Shown here piece after piece: positions 23,001 through 36,677 of a stretch of DNA of 64,000 nt. The notes below the pieces were generated by a model. The model searched no databases. It was not told where the DNA came from and saw only the letters and a program-made list of their open reading frames with translations. How positions within the stretch are numbered: position 1 is the first letter of the stretch; the number at the start of each line of letters is the position of its first letter. A program made the translations under genes and the position numbers. Origin of the DNA: Gnomoniopsis sp. IMI 355080 (lineage: Eukaryota > Ascomycota > Sordariomycetes > Diaporthales > Gnomoniaceae); contig JAPEVC010000142.1 in assembly GCA_027946555.1 (NCBI GenBank), positions 32,154-96,153 on the forward strand, in the 5' to 3' direction.

Positions 23001-26000
23001 TTAGCAAGACGAAATATGAACCTTGAGAGTGCTCCTCCCAGGTATTGTACGCACCAAGTCCACTCCTTTTTGTTCAGACCAGCGACCCACGAAAACGAAG
23101 AGTTCAGCATTCGGGTTAGCTTCAAGACCTGCCCATTCTTGGGCTTGAAGTCTCAAATCTCCCCTAGCTGCTTCTGCCTCTGTGTCGAGAACGACACTCT
23201 TGGGATCGGGTAGCTTTCCGTCCCACTCAGCCATGTCGGCTGGGTCGGGGTTTGGCAAAGAGCCTATATTGCTGAGACCCCAGAAGATCGGGTACCGCTT
23301 AAGAGCGCGCGTGCCGTACTTTTTGGAAACTCCGACAGCACCGAAGCCTTTTTGGTGAATACGTAAATAACTGGCGCCTGCATGTAGAAGATTGAATACC
23401 TCGCCGAATTGGACATAGGTCTTGATCACATCTTTGGGCAGGTTGAAAACCATTGATATCTCGCGCATCTCCTTGGCTGAACGAAGCGACCAAAGACCCT
23501 GGAACTCCGAATTGTGCAAGGACAAGGACACTGGGATCTTCTCGGGTAGGAGGTAGAGTGGTGCCAAAGCGCCATGGTAGTCATTGATGTGGTATAGATC
23601 CTACATTGCATTGATCAGCTTCAGTTTATATAAGCAGACTCGACGGCCACGCAGGGTACTAAGGTACATACCGGATTGAAACGCTTGATGGACTCCGCAA
23701 TACAAGCATTCCAGGCAGAATAACTTCGATGCATTAGCAGGGCTTCCAAAAGTCATGGAAACATAATTAGCGTTGGGTATATACGTACTAGACAGCGCTG
23801 TCAAGGTCATCCATACGGGCTGGGTACGGGACAGCTTTGCTTTGCAGGCGGAAGATAGGTGCATCCAGTAGAACAAATGTGATATTGCGTAGGCGGTGAT
23901 ACTGGACCGAAATCTGGTATTGAGCACCATTGACGGAAATAGTCATGGGCTCGGCCGGTGTATCAACGGGATAGTCGACGCCCCCAACGCACGGTACCAC
24001 CCAGATGAGGCTTTGGTGACCCAGGGCTTTGCCCATGAGGGAGGCCATAACGCCAAGGCCGCCAATCTTGATCTTGATAGCCCAATCTTCGATCTCATAC
24101 TCCATAGTAGCGATCAGTACAGTCCGAGTTGGTTCTGGGGAAGATTGTGCCTCGGGCTCAATCTTCTTGCGACTGAAAAATCCAGCGAGATGTGCCACTG
24201 AAGGGTATCCAGTCGCCACAGCCAGGCCAATAAGATTCACCTTGACATCGTAGAAAGAAGTCTTGAAAGCCCAGACGGCGGCGAATGCTGTGATTAATGG
24301 CATGACAAAAAGCAAGACAGCCACAAAAACGTGGTGCCAACCAGAGCCGACAGGCGTCAGAGTATAGCGATAGGTTCCGTCATCAACGGAGAGCCTCCAG
24401 GCAGCATACGGCCAACCTGGTGACTGTTTGATCTTGATGAAATTGGTCTCAAGAGTGACCGGAGAGAGCCTATCAAGAACACCATCTAGCAAGGCACGTC
24501 AGTATGTGCGAAGTCTTTGGAGACCTGGTCGAGGTTCTCTGGGATAATGATGACGGAACGTACCAAGATCAACGTCTCCATATTGCTGGGTCTTATCCGG
24601 AGATCCATCTGGATCCATGCCCCAAACATTGACGGTCGTGTTTGTCGGCCACTCAGCGGCAAGGTCCAGTGACCATGTGCCATTCGATTTCAAACTCATA
24701 GAACTGGTAAGTCCACCATCGTAACCCCATTCATTCCAAGAACCCAGTACAAACGCATGTGGCCAGCGACGAGTTGTTGAGGCCTTAAGGTCAGAGTGTT
24801 GGACGTGTTCTGCGCTTCCAGCCGCCTGACTCCAGTATTGAACAATCACACTGTAACAGTCCAGTCAGCAAGAATATTTGTGGGAGGGTATGGTTCTTAG
24901 AATGCTCATGACACCTGAATGCCACTTTGTCTAGGTTGAAAGTTTCCAAAAAAAAAAAAAAAAATATTAAAAAAAATTTAAACACGTACTGATGGCCTGT
25001 CCATTCTTGAGCAGTGGTACCGGACCAGGCTTGACTGTCCAGTGTCAGGTTGTTTCCTGTATAATTCAACCAGGAACTCCATGAAGAGCCCCAAGTCGTC
25101 GAATATCGAAACTTATCAGCTCCTGCCGCATTGGGAGTGATGAACAGCTTCCCCGTGTCTTGATCACGATGAAGCAGAGAAGTTGAATAATTGGCTGTAG
25201 GGAACACAACTGGATTCGAGGTGTCGCCAACCCGAAACATGAAGCGATCAACCGAGTTAGTGAAAGATCCATTCGCTGACGACGCGTTGTTCACGGTGAA
25301 GCTGTGGACGCCGTGGGCCACGTTTTGGAGGTCAGCCGAGAATGTCCAATATGTGGGAGTCTCTCCTATGTAGAAAGAGGTCATGTTTGGATCAACACTG
25401 GCACAAGAGACTGAGTCTGTAGCCACCGAGGCCGTGATTCCGTCTTGAGTGGTGGAGCTGATGGTCAGGCTGTCAGTAACCGAAGAACAGTCCATCTCCA
25501 TGGAGAACTCGATCTGGATCGAGACATTCTGTTGCTGGCCAATTTCCACAGCTGCTACAATCCGAGAGTCGTGGGACGGGACAACGCCAGTGATGACCGG
25601 AGCTGGTGGCACAAACTTGCCAACCGGAACAAACGCTTTGAAACCATAAGGCGGCATGGAAACGGCGGAGAGACACCCCGTGGATGTAGTCGAATTTTCC
25701 AGGGTGTACTCATCGTAAGGATAGAAGAGGTTCTTGACGGTGACGTCCGCCGCGAATGGGGAAAGCAGAGACATGGTATTATCTTGGCAGTCGAAGGTGT
25801 AGTTTGTGGTCTCATTCGTATTGCTGTAAACAAGCCAGACGCCCTGGTTTCCTTGGCCGCTCCCGTCCAGATCCTGTACGCCATCTAGAGCTGATCGGTA
25901 GATTGACCAGATCCCAAATGGAGAAGGGGTGCCGCCACTGCCCTTGAAATACATGTCTTGGGTGTGGTTGGACAAGGTTTCAAGATTAAATCCGTCGTTG

Positions 26001-28246
26001 AGTGTTGGGTAGTTTCGTCTCAACTCGAACATCCTCTTGATAATGTTGCGGGTCGGGTGCGACGGGTTTTCTAATGTTTCAAGAGTCAGTCCACTTTAGA
26101 AGCACAGAGAAGTCATCTTATGAATCCTTATCTCTTTGCCTTTGGCAAGAGGAACAACTTTGGAAGCTGGGGTGATATTGAGAGAGACTGACTGTTGTCG
26201 AGGCCATTAGTCTCATCATGACAGCCATGAAGTGCAGGCCCAAGGGGAAGGTCCACGTAGGTTTCGTAACCCGCAGAGTAACAACCATGTGCATGCCAAG
26301 CCATATTTGAGCTCATGGGTTGTCGTCCATACAAGTAATCTGCGGCAGTCGAGTCCACAAGTGAAAGGCTTTGTTCCTCGCCCCAGAAAAGTTGGGGGGC
26401 TCCTGGCATAAGCAAGAATGTGACAAACTGAGCAAGGAGTTGGCGTTCGGTTCCTTGCTCCAATGCGGGCCACCGGAAGACCTAGAAAGACCCATTAGCA
26501 AAGCTCTCCAGAACATTTGTATCGGGGAACGTCACTACTTACGTCCTGGCTCGTGGCTCCAAAGAGGTGCCTAGGATCGAGCATGCCGGTATTTGCGTTG
26601 ACGAAGTCATTTTGAAGCATCATGTCGTTCCAGAATGACACGAAGTCGACGCCATACTCTCCGATTGGACCGTCAAGCCTAAATGTGTGGAGGATGTCAG
26701 CATATATGATCGAGCTCACAATACCTATATCTCAGTAGACAGGATTCAATCAAAACTTACCCGAGAAACCTTGTCATTGCACCATAAATAGTGTAGTGGA
26801 AGGCAGTTCCATCGAGTGCTGTCAGACCAAAATCGCGAATGTATTCCGAGCTGCTTGTCATGTTGGTTGCCATTGCAGCCTCAGTGAAATTCGTCGCGTA
26901 TTGATCGGCTTGTCTACCACGGCCGAAATAGACGCTGGACTGAGCATCGGTACCAACGACCTCACCGATAATCAAAAAGTTCTCCTTGCGGTAGTGCCTA
27001 GCACATTCTCGCTGATATTGTGAGAACTCGCTTAGAGCGTCGACAGTCATTTGCAAGGCCTTGTCCATTCTGAACCCATCTAGGTCCAAGGAGGCTATTT
27101 GCATGCAAGAAAAGTGCTTGATCTTGTCGAGAACATCGACTCTCCACTCTCGTAAGCGATCCTGGACTGCATCGAACTTTGAGAGCTGATTTTGCCAGAC
27201 TGGAACTGATCCGGTTACAGCAGTGCCGGCCAGGTCGCCGTAGAGTGAGAATTCGCTGTCATGGCATTGGGTCTCCACACTGGAGAGATTTGTCAAGGGA
27301 TAGCCATTGTTATCCCAAAAGCGTGGGTATGTACAGGTGGTATTGATTTGATCTCCGGGCTGAAAGTCGAGATATCTCCCTGCGGATTTCTGTTAGTTGA
27401 TGATTCCGTCCGTACCTACAGAGTAAGAAGAGAAGAAGATCAAGTAGGAAATTAATGCTGCATCCCAAACATAGTTCGAGAGCAATCTGGTACATGGAAT
27501 CTTTCAAATACCCAGCTCTGACAGCAACGGAGAGGTGAGAACAAGATTGGGTATGCATACTATCACTCTTCCAAAAATAATCGTATTCTGTCCATGAGAA
27601 TGGCGCTGTGGCGTTTGCATAGCCGGAGAACCCTATCAAATCCCCCATTCTGATAGGGTATCTAAGTCAGCTTTTACATCGTGGAATAGGCGGTGAAGTA
27701 TGAGACAACGTACGTAGCCATTGTGTTATCAAGCACGACGAACATGCCCCGTTCATGAATCGCATCGATAAGGTCACGCCAGTCTTGTATCTGACCGTGA
27801 TGCCGATCCATCAAGGTAAGATCCAAGGGACTGTATCCATCACCCTGCCATGGCTGGTTGATGAAAGGACTTCCCATAAGATATATAACACTTATTCCGG
27901 TGCCTTGAATATAGTCCAGATCACGAAGGAGACCTTGGGTATCACCGCCAAACCGCAACTGATTGCTCATCAAGTCATGTTCGAAATGTGTGCCATTTGC
28001 TTCGTCATTTGTGGGATCTCCATTTGCGTAGCGGTCGAGGGACAAGGTGTAGAAGGGAACTCGCCAATTGCTTGGCGATAATGTGTAGTTGTGACCCGTC
28101 CATTCTCCCCAGTAGTCAAGAGGATCGGTTGCGGTATCATTTTGATTCAGGTTCCAAGCTGATTCAGAGGCGTCATACTTCAACCCAAAGATAGTAGTGA
28201 AGCAGACGCTTACAGACAACAAGAGACTATAGCCATTGAGTAGCAT
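20071..28246 (-). CDS. ags1: Alpha-1,3-glucan synthase, cell wall
   Basis: Thirteen exons on the minus strand (28246-27714, 27649-27561, 27379-26761, 26678-26543, 26481-26193, 26070-24990, 24850-24564, 24485-23789, 23723-23672, 23600-23055, 22988-22665, 22486-21370, 21317-20071) give 2338 residues, in phase throughout. Order of parts: signal peptide (1 to about 22); extracellular GH13 amylase-like domain with DLDGFRMDKA and IIGEVVG catalytic regions; beta-sandwich region; one membrane helix at about 1063-1085; cytosolic GT5 glycogen-synthase-like domain with the nucleotide-sugar motif KIGGLG at about 1151, DLYHINDYHG, VGRWSEQKG and the EPFGLVAVEFG C-terminal motif; a Ser/Pro/Arg-rich linker; and a multispan C-terminal domain from about 1890. 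This is the full architecture of fungal Ags/Mok proteins, which make and export wall alpha-1,3-glucan. Length is near the usual 2400. The amylase genes often found beside it are absent. Intron 6 contains a 17-nt A/T homopolymer. Confidence 0.95.
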
Positions 28247-28355
28247 GGTGGGCCAAGTTGAGTTGCCAGAGTTGTTGAACTAGAAAAGAAACTAATTGAA
28301 GAAAAAAAACACGAAAAAAGCCATGTTCCCCTGGAAGGCAGATGGCTCAAAGACA

Positions 28356-28365
28356 TATTATATAA
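28356..28365 (-). promoter_or_regulatory. TATA-like element of the alpha-glucan synthase gene
   Basis: Reads TTATATAATA on the minus strand, about 110 nt upstream of the ATG at 28246. Position and sequence fit a TATA box. Confidence 0.4.
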
Positions 28366-31300
28366 CTCGGGTGTTGATGAGCACATCATTTCTGCCCAGC
28401 ATCCAAAGGGCTGAGCTCATACTACCTAGAGGCCCAGGCTCTGTCCCTCCCCGGGAAACAATTCTCGGGAGATTACCCCCGGCATCATCCGCAGCAAGAG
28501 AGGTGGAAGCCGCGAGATGTGCTTGTACATACTAAAGATTTACGGGGCGGTGGCTGCGTGTCAACAAATTGCATGGCCCGGCCTGCAAGCGGCCATCACA
28601 GCGCTTTGGAAAGCAACTCTGCTTGTGGCGACAACACAATACAACCACACAAATGTATCTCAACTCCAGCGTACTCGTTTGGGTGCCACTGGGGTTGCTA
28701 TCCGGAAGTATCTTCGCGGAGTTGGGGGCTTGTCTTTGGTCGGATATCCGTGCAAAATCGTGACCCGGGTTTACCACTTACCAGGACCATGATCTGCGTG
28801 GACGCGATAGCAGCATCCACGTGAAAGTGGGGCTGACTTGTTGAGCCTTGTGGCATCGGCGTCTTATCGGACAGTCAAAAAATGACGAGAAGATAGATTT
28901 CTGTCAGGTACATAGCTCAGGTACACCGATCAAATGTCTGTGCGTTGACACGTACATAAGTAGACGCGAACCCTCCCTATCTAAGTGGTGTAGTATTTCT
29001 CTCAGATTAGGTTAAGACCTTTGGGGGGATCTAAGCTGAGTCGGAAAGACCGCGAACCGCCACTAAGAGTTGCAGTGTAGAGTAACGTCCTAGGGTTGCT
29101 CGCGCTAGTAGAACCCTATATGAGCGTCGATCATTGCTACCCGCTGCTTGATTCAGCTACCTACCTAAGGTAGGTAATGTATGGACCTACAACGGACGGC
29201 CTGCAAGTTCGATCATGACGGTGAAGGCGTTCATGCGAATGCGATAAAAGATGGAGCAACAGTAAGTATTCGGGAGAGTGCGCGTCAGAGACCCAACTCG
29301 CAGATCTCGGAATCAAAGAGTAGGTAAGATGGCGTGGCCCGTGGGGACGGAGAGCGAGTTTCAAAGGGACGATCGCTTGTGGCTTGATCCCCATGTGTTC
29401 GTGCGGCTCGTGCGTGACAGGGGCTCTCGGGATCGTTGTACAGGTACCCAGGCTTGGTCTCGCATAGTAATAAAGGAGCTGTATTCTGTGGATCTATAAT
29501 GGATTCCTGGATGTCATTTTGCTTTTGTGGCCCAGGATGCCAATGGAAGAATGCAAACGTAGGCCGGAATCCACCAGTCGCTTCGCGATTGTCCTGCAAG
29601 CGAGTTAGCAAACACCCTCTTTAGTGGTCCCAACAAAATTCCTTTTTTTTCTTCTCCCCCCTTCATGTGAAGGGAGTCTCGAACCTCACAGGTCTCCCAG
29701 AATGCCGGTATAGTCCATTCGATGCTGCAGCAAAATGCAAGGGGTCGTGTCTGTCAGGGTCGTACACGATCGCTATTGTGTCGCTCCAGGTGGATTCTTG
29801 CAACCGCATTCAGGCGCTTGATCTTTTTAAAGTTAGACCTCGGTGGATAAGCCGCTGCGGCTGCATTAGGGTTGCAGCGTCTTGGCCAGGATTATCCCGT
29901 TGTTTGTGACATTGGCTTGACTGCTGTCAAGGAAATTTCAAGTAAGCTTGAATCGCCAAGAAGACTTCGGTCAAATTCAGGGCGGCTCAACAGCACGTAG
30001 CAACTACTGTAGACGCGACTGGTTCGAAAGCCTTGCTATCTCTCCCGGTCTCATAGTATACCACCCATACTACTTGTAGATATGAGTTCCCTTCGCCGAA
30101 CCAAGCTCCACTGAAGCTGTCATTTCCTGGCTGGGCCCTGGCCTCGCGACCTTAGAAGAGTGGAGCGGCCTATAGTCAGGGAATATAGCTTGCCTCCAGG
30201 CTCGGCCTTGCTGGTCGAACTGTACCTGTTGAGATACCGGGGATTATTTAGCAACGATGACCTTCAACTTGGAAAGTCAAGTTCCAAGGATCCAAGTTCT
30301 ACGGAGATGGTCCGTAGGCCTCGGTTGGGCAGGATTGCAGTGCCCTCTATTCCTGACCTTTGCCTCCGCCTTCGTGGGGAGGTTGTTACACAACAATGCA
30401 TCCAGTCTGCAAAACATCCTCGGTCCTACGACTCCGGCCCACTACGGAGTGTTCTCTGCAGCTCGATCGATACTGCTTAGCGTGCGAAGTGCTGAAATGC
30501 AATGTCAAATACATTTGCCAAGGTCAAAGCAAACATGGCGCACTTGAAGTACCATCATCATGACGGCACCCTCAATCAGAGGCCTGCGTTAGAGTTTATG
30601 TGCTTTGGCACCTATACGCATGTTACCCTCCTCCAAGCGTCCGAATTCTAAGCATGTTTCTCGTATTGAGAAGTGATTCACTGTCTACATCGGTTATCTC
30701 GTTAAGATTGATGTAGCGCGAACTCCGTGGTTCGAGCGACCAATTCTCAATAACTAGGTATGCATCCGTAGAGACTTTTCAATCAGCACTTATTTTCGGC
30801 ATTTGCTGTGGCGCTAAACTAGGGCTTGGCATCCATCACTGAAGAAGCCGACTGCTCTCCTGCATATCTGGTAGGTAACCTGCATTCTAGATTATGCAAG
30901 CAAGCAAGGTTGGCGACAGGCAAACACGGCAAACAGTTGCTGAAGGATTACGGTGCACTACTCAAGCAGGAAGCTGTGCGGTCCACAAATTCTCGCTGAA
31001 TCTCCGTGGCAGCCCTATACCTAGGTGGTCCAGATTCGCCGTCGTGATAAGCTCTGCGTCCCTGACTAGTTCAGCTAGTCTCCCAACGGTGGGTCGTGCA
31101 AGGTCACATCGGCGGAACGTCTGGATTCGTAAATACAACTCGGTGACGGACGACCCTGACTATGAAAGCAGTCAACCGGCGACAGTTCATCCGCCCACTC
31201 GACTGATGCCGGCTCGCCCTTCCCTAACATTTTGACAGCTACAATAAGCTGGCTCGCGTTATTACGGAAGGGAACGTCGCTAACGGACCGATATCTCCCA

Positions 31301-34300
31301 CCCATGGACAGCCACCATAATCTGCGTCTGCGATGTCAGGGACAGCTTTGCACCATCCTTACGTGATGAAAACAATACCACGCAAGCATTTTCGTACCCA
31401 TGCTGGCGGCGACCTCTGAAGTCACGATTTCGCCATCCAGCATATCCGTTATTCCCACGTGGGATTATAATACCTATTGTGGGCAGGTTACACGAGCCCT
31501 CCGACCAAAATCCCTCGAATCCCGGAGCCCGAGGACATCATACTTGCTGCGGGAGGTGACGATCGCCGAGAATGGGTCGTTACGATCAAAGTTGCGCTGC
31601 ATCTTCTATCAATCGTCGTCGAATTGCAAAGTATCAGGTAATTACTACGCCACTTTCGTACGTAGGTACAGCAGAGGCGAGGAAGCCGGTGAAAGAGTCT
31701 GGGGCTTAGAGTCTGGTCTAGATCGAACCACAGCAAAAGACGCATGTCCAACCATCAGACCTCCTCCCAACTCGACAGTGGACTCACACAATAAGTTTGA
31801 CTACTGAATCCTGATGCACCTACCATCCGGACACATCTGCAAATGCTCATCGACTAAATCTGTTGAATGGTTGGTATGCTTTGTGTGTACTCGTATCACT
31901 CTGCAGTTCCTCTGACTCACGACACCTGGACAACTATAAATGTGACTGCGGAGGGCGGCCTTGCACTTTGAACTCGGAAAGAAGGGATGCCTTCCGTGGA
32001 TAGCGCGAACTTTGGTGGTTCCAGCACAGAACAGCACTTGATAACAACACAAACATTAAAAAAACTAGGACAATACCTAGGTATCATGGCATTAGCAATT
32101 TAGCATATGCATATACCCGAATGCGGGCCCTAATGCACCGCTTCATTTCCAGGCTTGGAAGGTGCTTTAACGCTGAAGAATTCTGAGCTCAGAGAAAGTA
32201 CATAGTGGATAGAGTGGTACGTGTTGATCGGCCGAGATCATCGGCTTCCACATTCACTACATTAGATAGCGTCATTCTCAATTGTCCGAAGCAATCGTCC
32301 GGTGCCGGGTCACCCGGCGGCTCTGTTCTTGGCTCTTTTTCTTCACTTCTTTTGCTGGATCGGAGAAGCCGACCATACATAAGCAAACGGTAATTGTATT
32401 ATTTCCGTCAAGAAATTTGGGAAGGGACTTCTGAGCTCTGTATGAAGCTGGCCAGTCGTTGATGAAAGGAGATTGCGCATATTCCTTCCCCGGTCTCAAA
32501 AGCAAAGGCAAAGAAAAGGAAAAGAAACAAAACAGATTGCCTCGCATGGGGGTCCCCACAGACAAAGTCCCCTTGCCTGGTTCTCAAGGCATCAATTTAT
32601 CGTCACACAATTGCACTAATACTGGTCTTGTCATCCACTCTTGCGCCCTACACTAATACATACCATAATGCAAAAAGTAAAGACCTTGAGACAGACCGAG
32701 AATAAGATCTGCCGGGACCCTGTCGCGGGCGAGTCTTGTAATATGTGGTGGCTATGTTGTGTGGATAGCAGGCCCTTTTGGTTTGCTTTTTCTAATTTCA
32801 CCCCAAGCAAGACAAGCCATTAGCTGCCGGACCAAGGCGTAGATCAAGCCACGAGCTTCTTCTGTTTATTCCGAGTTCCTAGAACCTTTGACGACGTTCC
32901 ACGACGTAAGACTAGGAGGTACTCGCGGCACGCCGGCGAGGATCCCTGTACGTGGCTTGAATTTTCGTCCATCAGAGAAATACCATCATCTTCTACTGGT
33001 ATAATTCAAATTCGCTCAAAAAGACACGAGAAAGCCGGAATGTTCAATTGCTCCATTCCGGATCAAGCTTGTTGATATTTCTTTGTGTTGTAGTTCAGAC
33101 CATGTTACAATTCTACCTCCACTTGCCCGTAATTGTATACAACGTGATGCACAGGAAAATCGTATTGAGTCGTTTCAGAAGAGCAAGACGCTCACTCAAA
33201 ATACGGAACCACCGATCAAATTGTCAACACTCGTGGCAACCCTTACCTCGCTGTGACAGGAGCATATGGTGAGACATGGACTGTGGGGAAACGTTCATCG
33301 CGACGTTGGTTTATCCATGCGCGGTATCATTCTTGTGCTCGTTTCTAGGGATGCATCAACTGCAATTCTACGAGGCGGCACAGAGTCAGGAGAGTTCAGC
33401 CGCTTGTTGCGCTCAAGGGAAAGAGACTAGTATAGTAAAAACTTGCTTGTTCCTGTCTCGTGCAGAAAATTGATCAGTCTTGCAAATTGTACGGCGGCCA
33501 AAATTGTAAGTACTCGGGTCGATCGCAAAGCTTAGAGTTCGTGGCGAGCTGATGATCGGCAATTTGCCAAATGTGACTGCGTACTTGTTATTGCACTGCT
33601 ATCGGGACGAGACCGCGGTTTGCTGCAAGGGCAATATAACCTCCTGGTCGACAACGCGATCTCATCTTAGTTCGTTCTGGCCGACGGAAGTCTCGTCTCA
33701 GTGCTGCCCGTCCGTGCAAGACTCTTTGCACATCGTCACAACACACCCATGCAGAATAGGGATAGAATACCAGTATGAGGGCCAAATGCAGTGTGTTTGC
33801 TCGTATTTGAGATAGCTGTATGATTATACCGCTTAGGTCTAGTACTGCCTAGGTCTTTCGTGATGATATGAGTGAGAATGATGATGTTGATGAGTAAGAT
33901 ACTGAAGATCACGACGGAGGCATTTCTGGTCCACATGGTAAAAATGCTCCTCCCGAAAAGGGGTCGGGGTGAGGGTGCATCTGATGTGGGAAAGCTTTCG
34001 TGTATGTACGTATAGCATAAGGTAGACTACGTATACTGTACACGCATTCGAAACCTAGCATCCCTAATGCGGAATCCAGTGATCGCATCCAGAGATGAGC
34101 AAAGCAGCAAACTGCTAGTAACCAGGACCCAAAGGCAAAGTCACCTACATCGACCTCAACTAGAAAGATAGTATCGCCTTGGCAGATGATCCAAAACCAA
34201 TAACTAGCTTAGACTTCAAGGTCATCTGATTTGATTGAATCATGTTGAGGTGTAGTAATGCAGCGCACTATGAAACTCAAAAATGACAGTACATAGTGCG

Positions 34301-34963
34301 GTTGTGTCCAGCTCTTGGCCCGCAGCAAGCTGTTCACTATCTCGAAAAGCTAATCAAGCGTTGCCGGATTCAAGACTCTGCTCGTACAGCCACTGCTCCT
34401 CCTCCGGGGTCAAGTTGAGTGTGCAGTACTTCACAGAGGTAACGATGCCAAAGGTGTGTCCGGTGCCCGTGAGAGTCCTAAATAAATCAGGTGAACGACT
34501 TGCCGAAAGCATCATCAACCAGTAAATGATTTTAGACTGCGAATCATTCATGTAATAATGTAGCGTGCAGATGCGCAAATCACTCCTTGATACATCCCTA
34601 GCAGTGTTTACGACTGAGGATTTCCAAACTACCCAGGTATTTTCAATTACGAGTAGGTGGTTCAAGGCTCATGCCAAATTTTATTTTATTTTTATTTTAT
34701 TTTTTTTAAAAAGAAGAAAAAAGGACACAGACATGGGAAATACTTCCTAACCTTCGTTCTATTTACTTCATAGTTACATATGGTATATGACATGTAATCG
34801 AGTTTCAGTGTCGCCAAATCGAGGTCAGCCATGTCCATAATGAGGATGTCAAACGTGCTTGTATAGATTCGCCAGCGTCAGCAATTCCGCTCGTCGCTTC
34901 AAGAGACCCAGGCGTGGGCGCGGTAGAATTGCTTATCTCGACGTTGCTCGAGGTGTTTTAGTT
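28366..34963. other. long gene-free region
   Basis: About 6.6 kb in which I can support no intact gene on either strand. Open frames are short, unrelated between strands and without domains. The region holds several copies of the recurring palindrome (29157-29177, 31018, 32073-32084) and an A/T low-complexity tract at about 34680-34720 (TTTTATTTTA-type). It separates the conserved glucan synthase from a set of accessory genes. Confidence 0.5.
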
Positions 34964-35956
34964 TTATGGCCAGGCTCGATGCTTTGTCTTCCAAAAATCC
35001 AGAAACATCTCAATGGCACATGATAAGGTGAGCCTGGGGCGACCGGGTAAATTCCACTGCCTTTTGGTCACGAGGCCCGGATCTGCTCCGTGATCGACGA
35101 GAAATTCGATTGCTGTAATCCAACATCCTGCCGCTGATCTCCATTCAGAGTCGCAGTCCACCTGAGGAGCTAAGACAAAGTGCCGGGCTGCATTCACCAG
35201 AGCCTCCTTCTAGGGAGTCGCCTCATCGTTGTAAGAGAGGTTCGAATCGGTGGCCCCTTGGAGAATTTGGCGGATTGTCTCACAATCAGGCAGTGCGTAT
35301 TTGCCTCTCCATGTTCGATGGCTGAAAGATCCACAAGAATCATTGAGAGGCTCTTTCAGCAAGTGATGATGGACATCTTGATCGACTACAAAAGATCGTA
35401 CAGTACATACGCCCATGGATGAGTACTCGGTTATGACAGAATTTAGTAGCAAGGTACCAAGCTTTCTCATTTCAAAGCCTCCAAGCTGGAAATTCCGGAA
35501 TAAATACTTTTGGGTATGTTGTTCCACCTGGATCAGCATGTACTTAAATGCATGCTGGAAAGCTGTCCACAGAGTGCGAGCTGGAGGGCAGAAAGGCCCA
35601 TCAGAAAGCGATGTCGTTAACGTGCAGGACTTGCCGAGATCTGATCGATGTGTGTATTTATCGATTTGCTGATGCTGAGTCCGTGATGTTATGACGAAGT
35701 CTGAACATGGCATTGATACCCAGATAATATCTAGATGGTATGGTGGACGCCCTCGAGAAATCGCCCAATCTTGGGTTGACAAGGAAGTCGATGGGGGGGT
35801 TGTTATTCCTTGCTCTTTGGGTACGCGAGAATCATATAAATTAAATAACATAACAACCGAATCGGAAAAATTCCACCAAAAGAATCGCATTCGATCGTTT
35901 ACTTCCCCATACCGAGGATCGTTTTCGCTTCTCGAGTAGGTTTTGACGCAAGTCAT
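34964..35956 (-). pseudogene. Stop-interrupted remnant, probably the C-terminal part of a large fungal ankyrin/NLR-like protein
   Basis: A single minus-strand frame runs from 35956 to 34964 and is broken by one TAG at 35212-35210. Ignoring the stop, it would be about 330 residues. The middle part (TLWTAFQHAFKYMLIQVEQH, EMRKLGTLLLNSVITEYSS, TVRSFVVDQDVHHHLL) is protein-like. After the stop, the frame continues with AIEFLVDHGADPGLV, which is the outer half of an ankyrin repeat (x-LL-x-x-GADP). Such tails are common in fungal NACHT/ankyrin and heterokaryon-incompatibility-type proteins. No N-terminal domain or convincing start is present. I infer a truncated gene decaying by point mutation; an intron removing the stop is not excluded. 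Confidence 0.5.
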
Positions 35957-36677
35957 GACCGGTATACCGCGAAATAATTCATAAGTCCTAGAGAGGCAAG
36001 GCAGTGTATTTCAACTTAGCTTTTCCTTCATACCCATCGATCACGATAAAACAATAATCTGCTACCGACGTAATTACCTAGGTAGGGACCACAGATCCAG
36101 AGAAGCATTGTATTTAGATGTGAAGATGGATAGTCACCCACTCAAGGGACACACTTTAGGTAGGGTACGTCCAACGCAACATCAAACCGACGAATATTGC
36201 GCGGAAGCGGCTTTCAGTTGCCCATTGTTAAAGCCGTTTTTACCCAAATATTTCTCTTGTTGTCGAGTTTCCTAATTTGACGCTCTGATACGGCTTGAGA
36301 CGCGCGGGAAGTCATGGCTGCAACGGGTGTTGTAGAATACGAATTTCACCATATACACTGTGCCGTACTCTGTCCTCGGTTCGATTAAGAGGCCGGAAAT
36401 GTCGGAAACACCACTTTGAACATTATGTGTCGCTAAAAAGGCGCCTGTCTTGCCTCCCAAGTGGGTAAATATCAAACCCCCAACCCCGCCTGGACTCAGT
36501 CTACCGCCTCCGCTTTAACGACGTAAGCATCCCCACAGTTATTAGCGTGTAGTCTGTAGACTTCTAACAGGTTAGACAACTTGCCCCCCAAAAGGGAAAG
36601 CCGTGCAATTTATTGATCCATCCAACAATACAAATCTCTTTCTCGCTGCTGGGACAGCAAGCATATATTCATATACC
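35957..36677. other. intergenic upstream of the ADP-ribosylglycohydrolase-like gene
   Basis: About 720 nt with two copies of the TACCTAGGTAGGG/TTTAGGTAGGG motif (36075 and 36156). No coding feature is supported. The 3' end includes the probable promoter of the next gene. Confidence 0.4.

Noticed and set aside
29660..29760. Minus-strand sequence with a GGTTCGAGACTCCC stretch resembling a tRNA T arm / box B
   Set aside because: The T stem does not pair well, there is no matching acceptor stem and no credible anticodon arm; probably chance or a very old tRNA relic.
28300..34900. Search for CRISPR arrays, bacterial operons or phage genes in the long gene-free region
   Set aside because: The window is eukaryotic and no regularly spaced repeat or compact operon was found.
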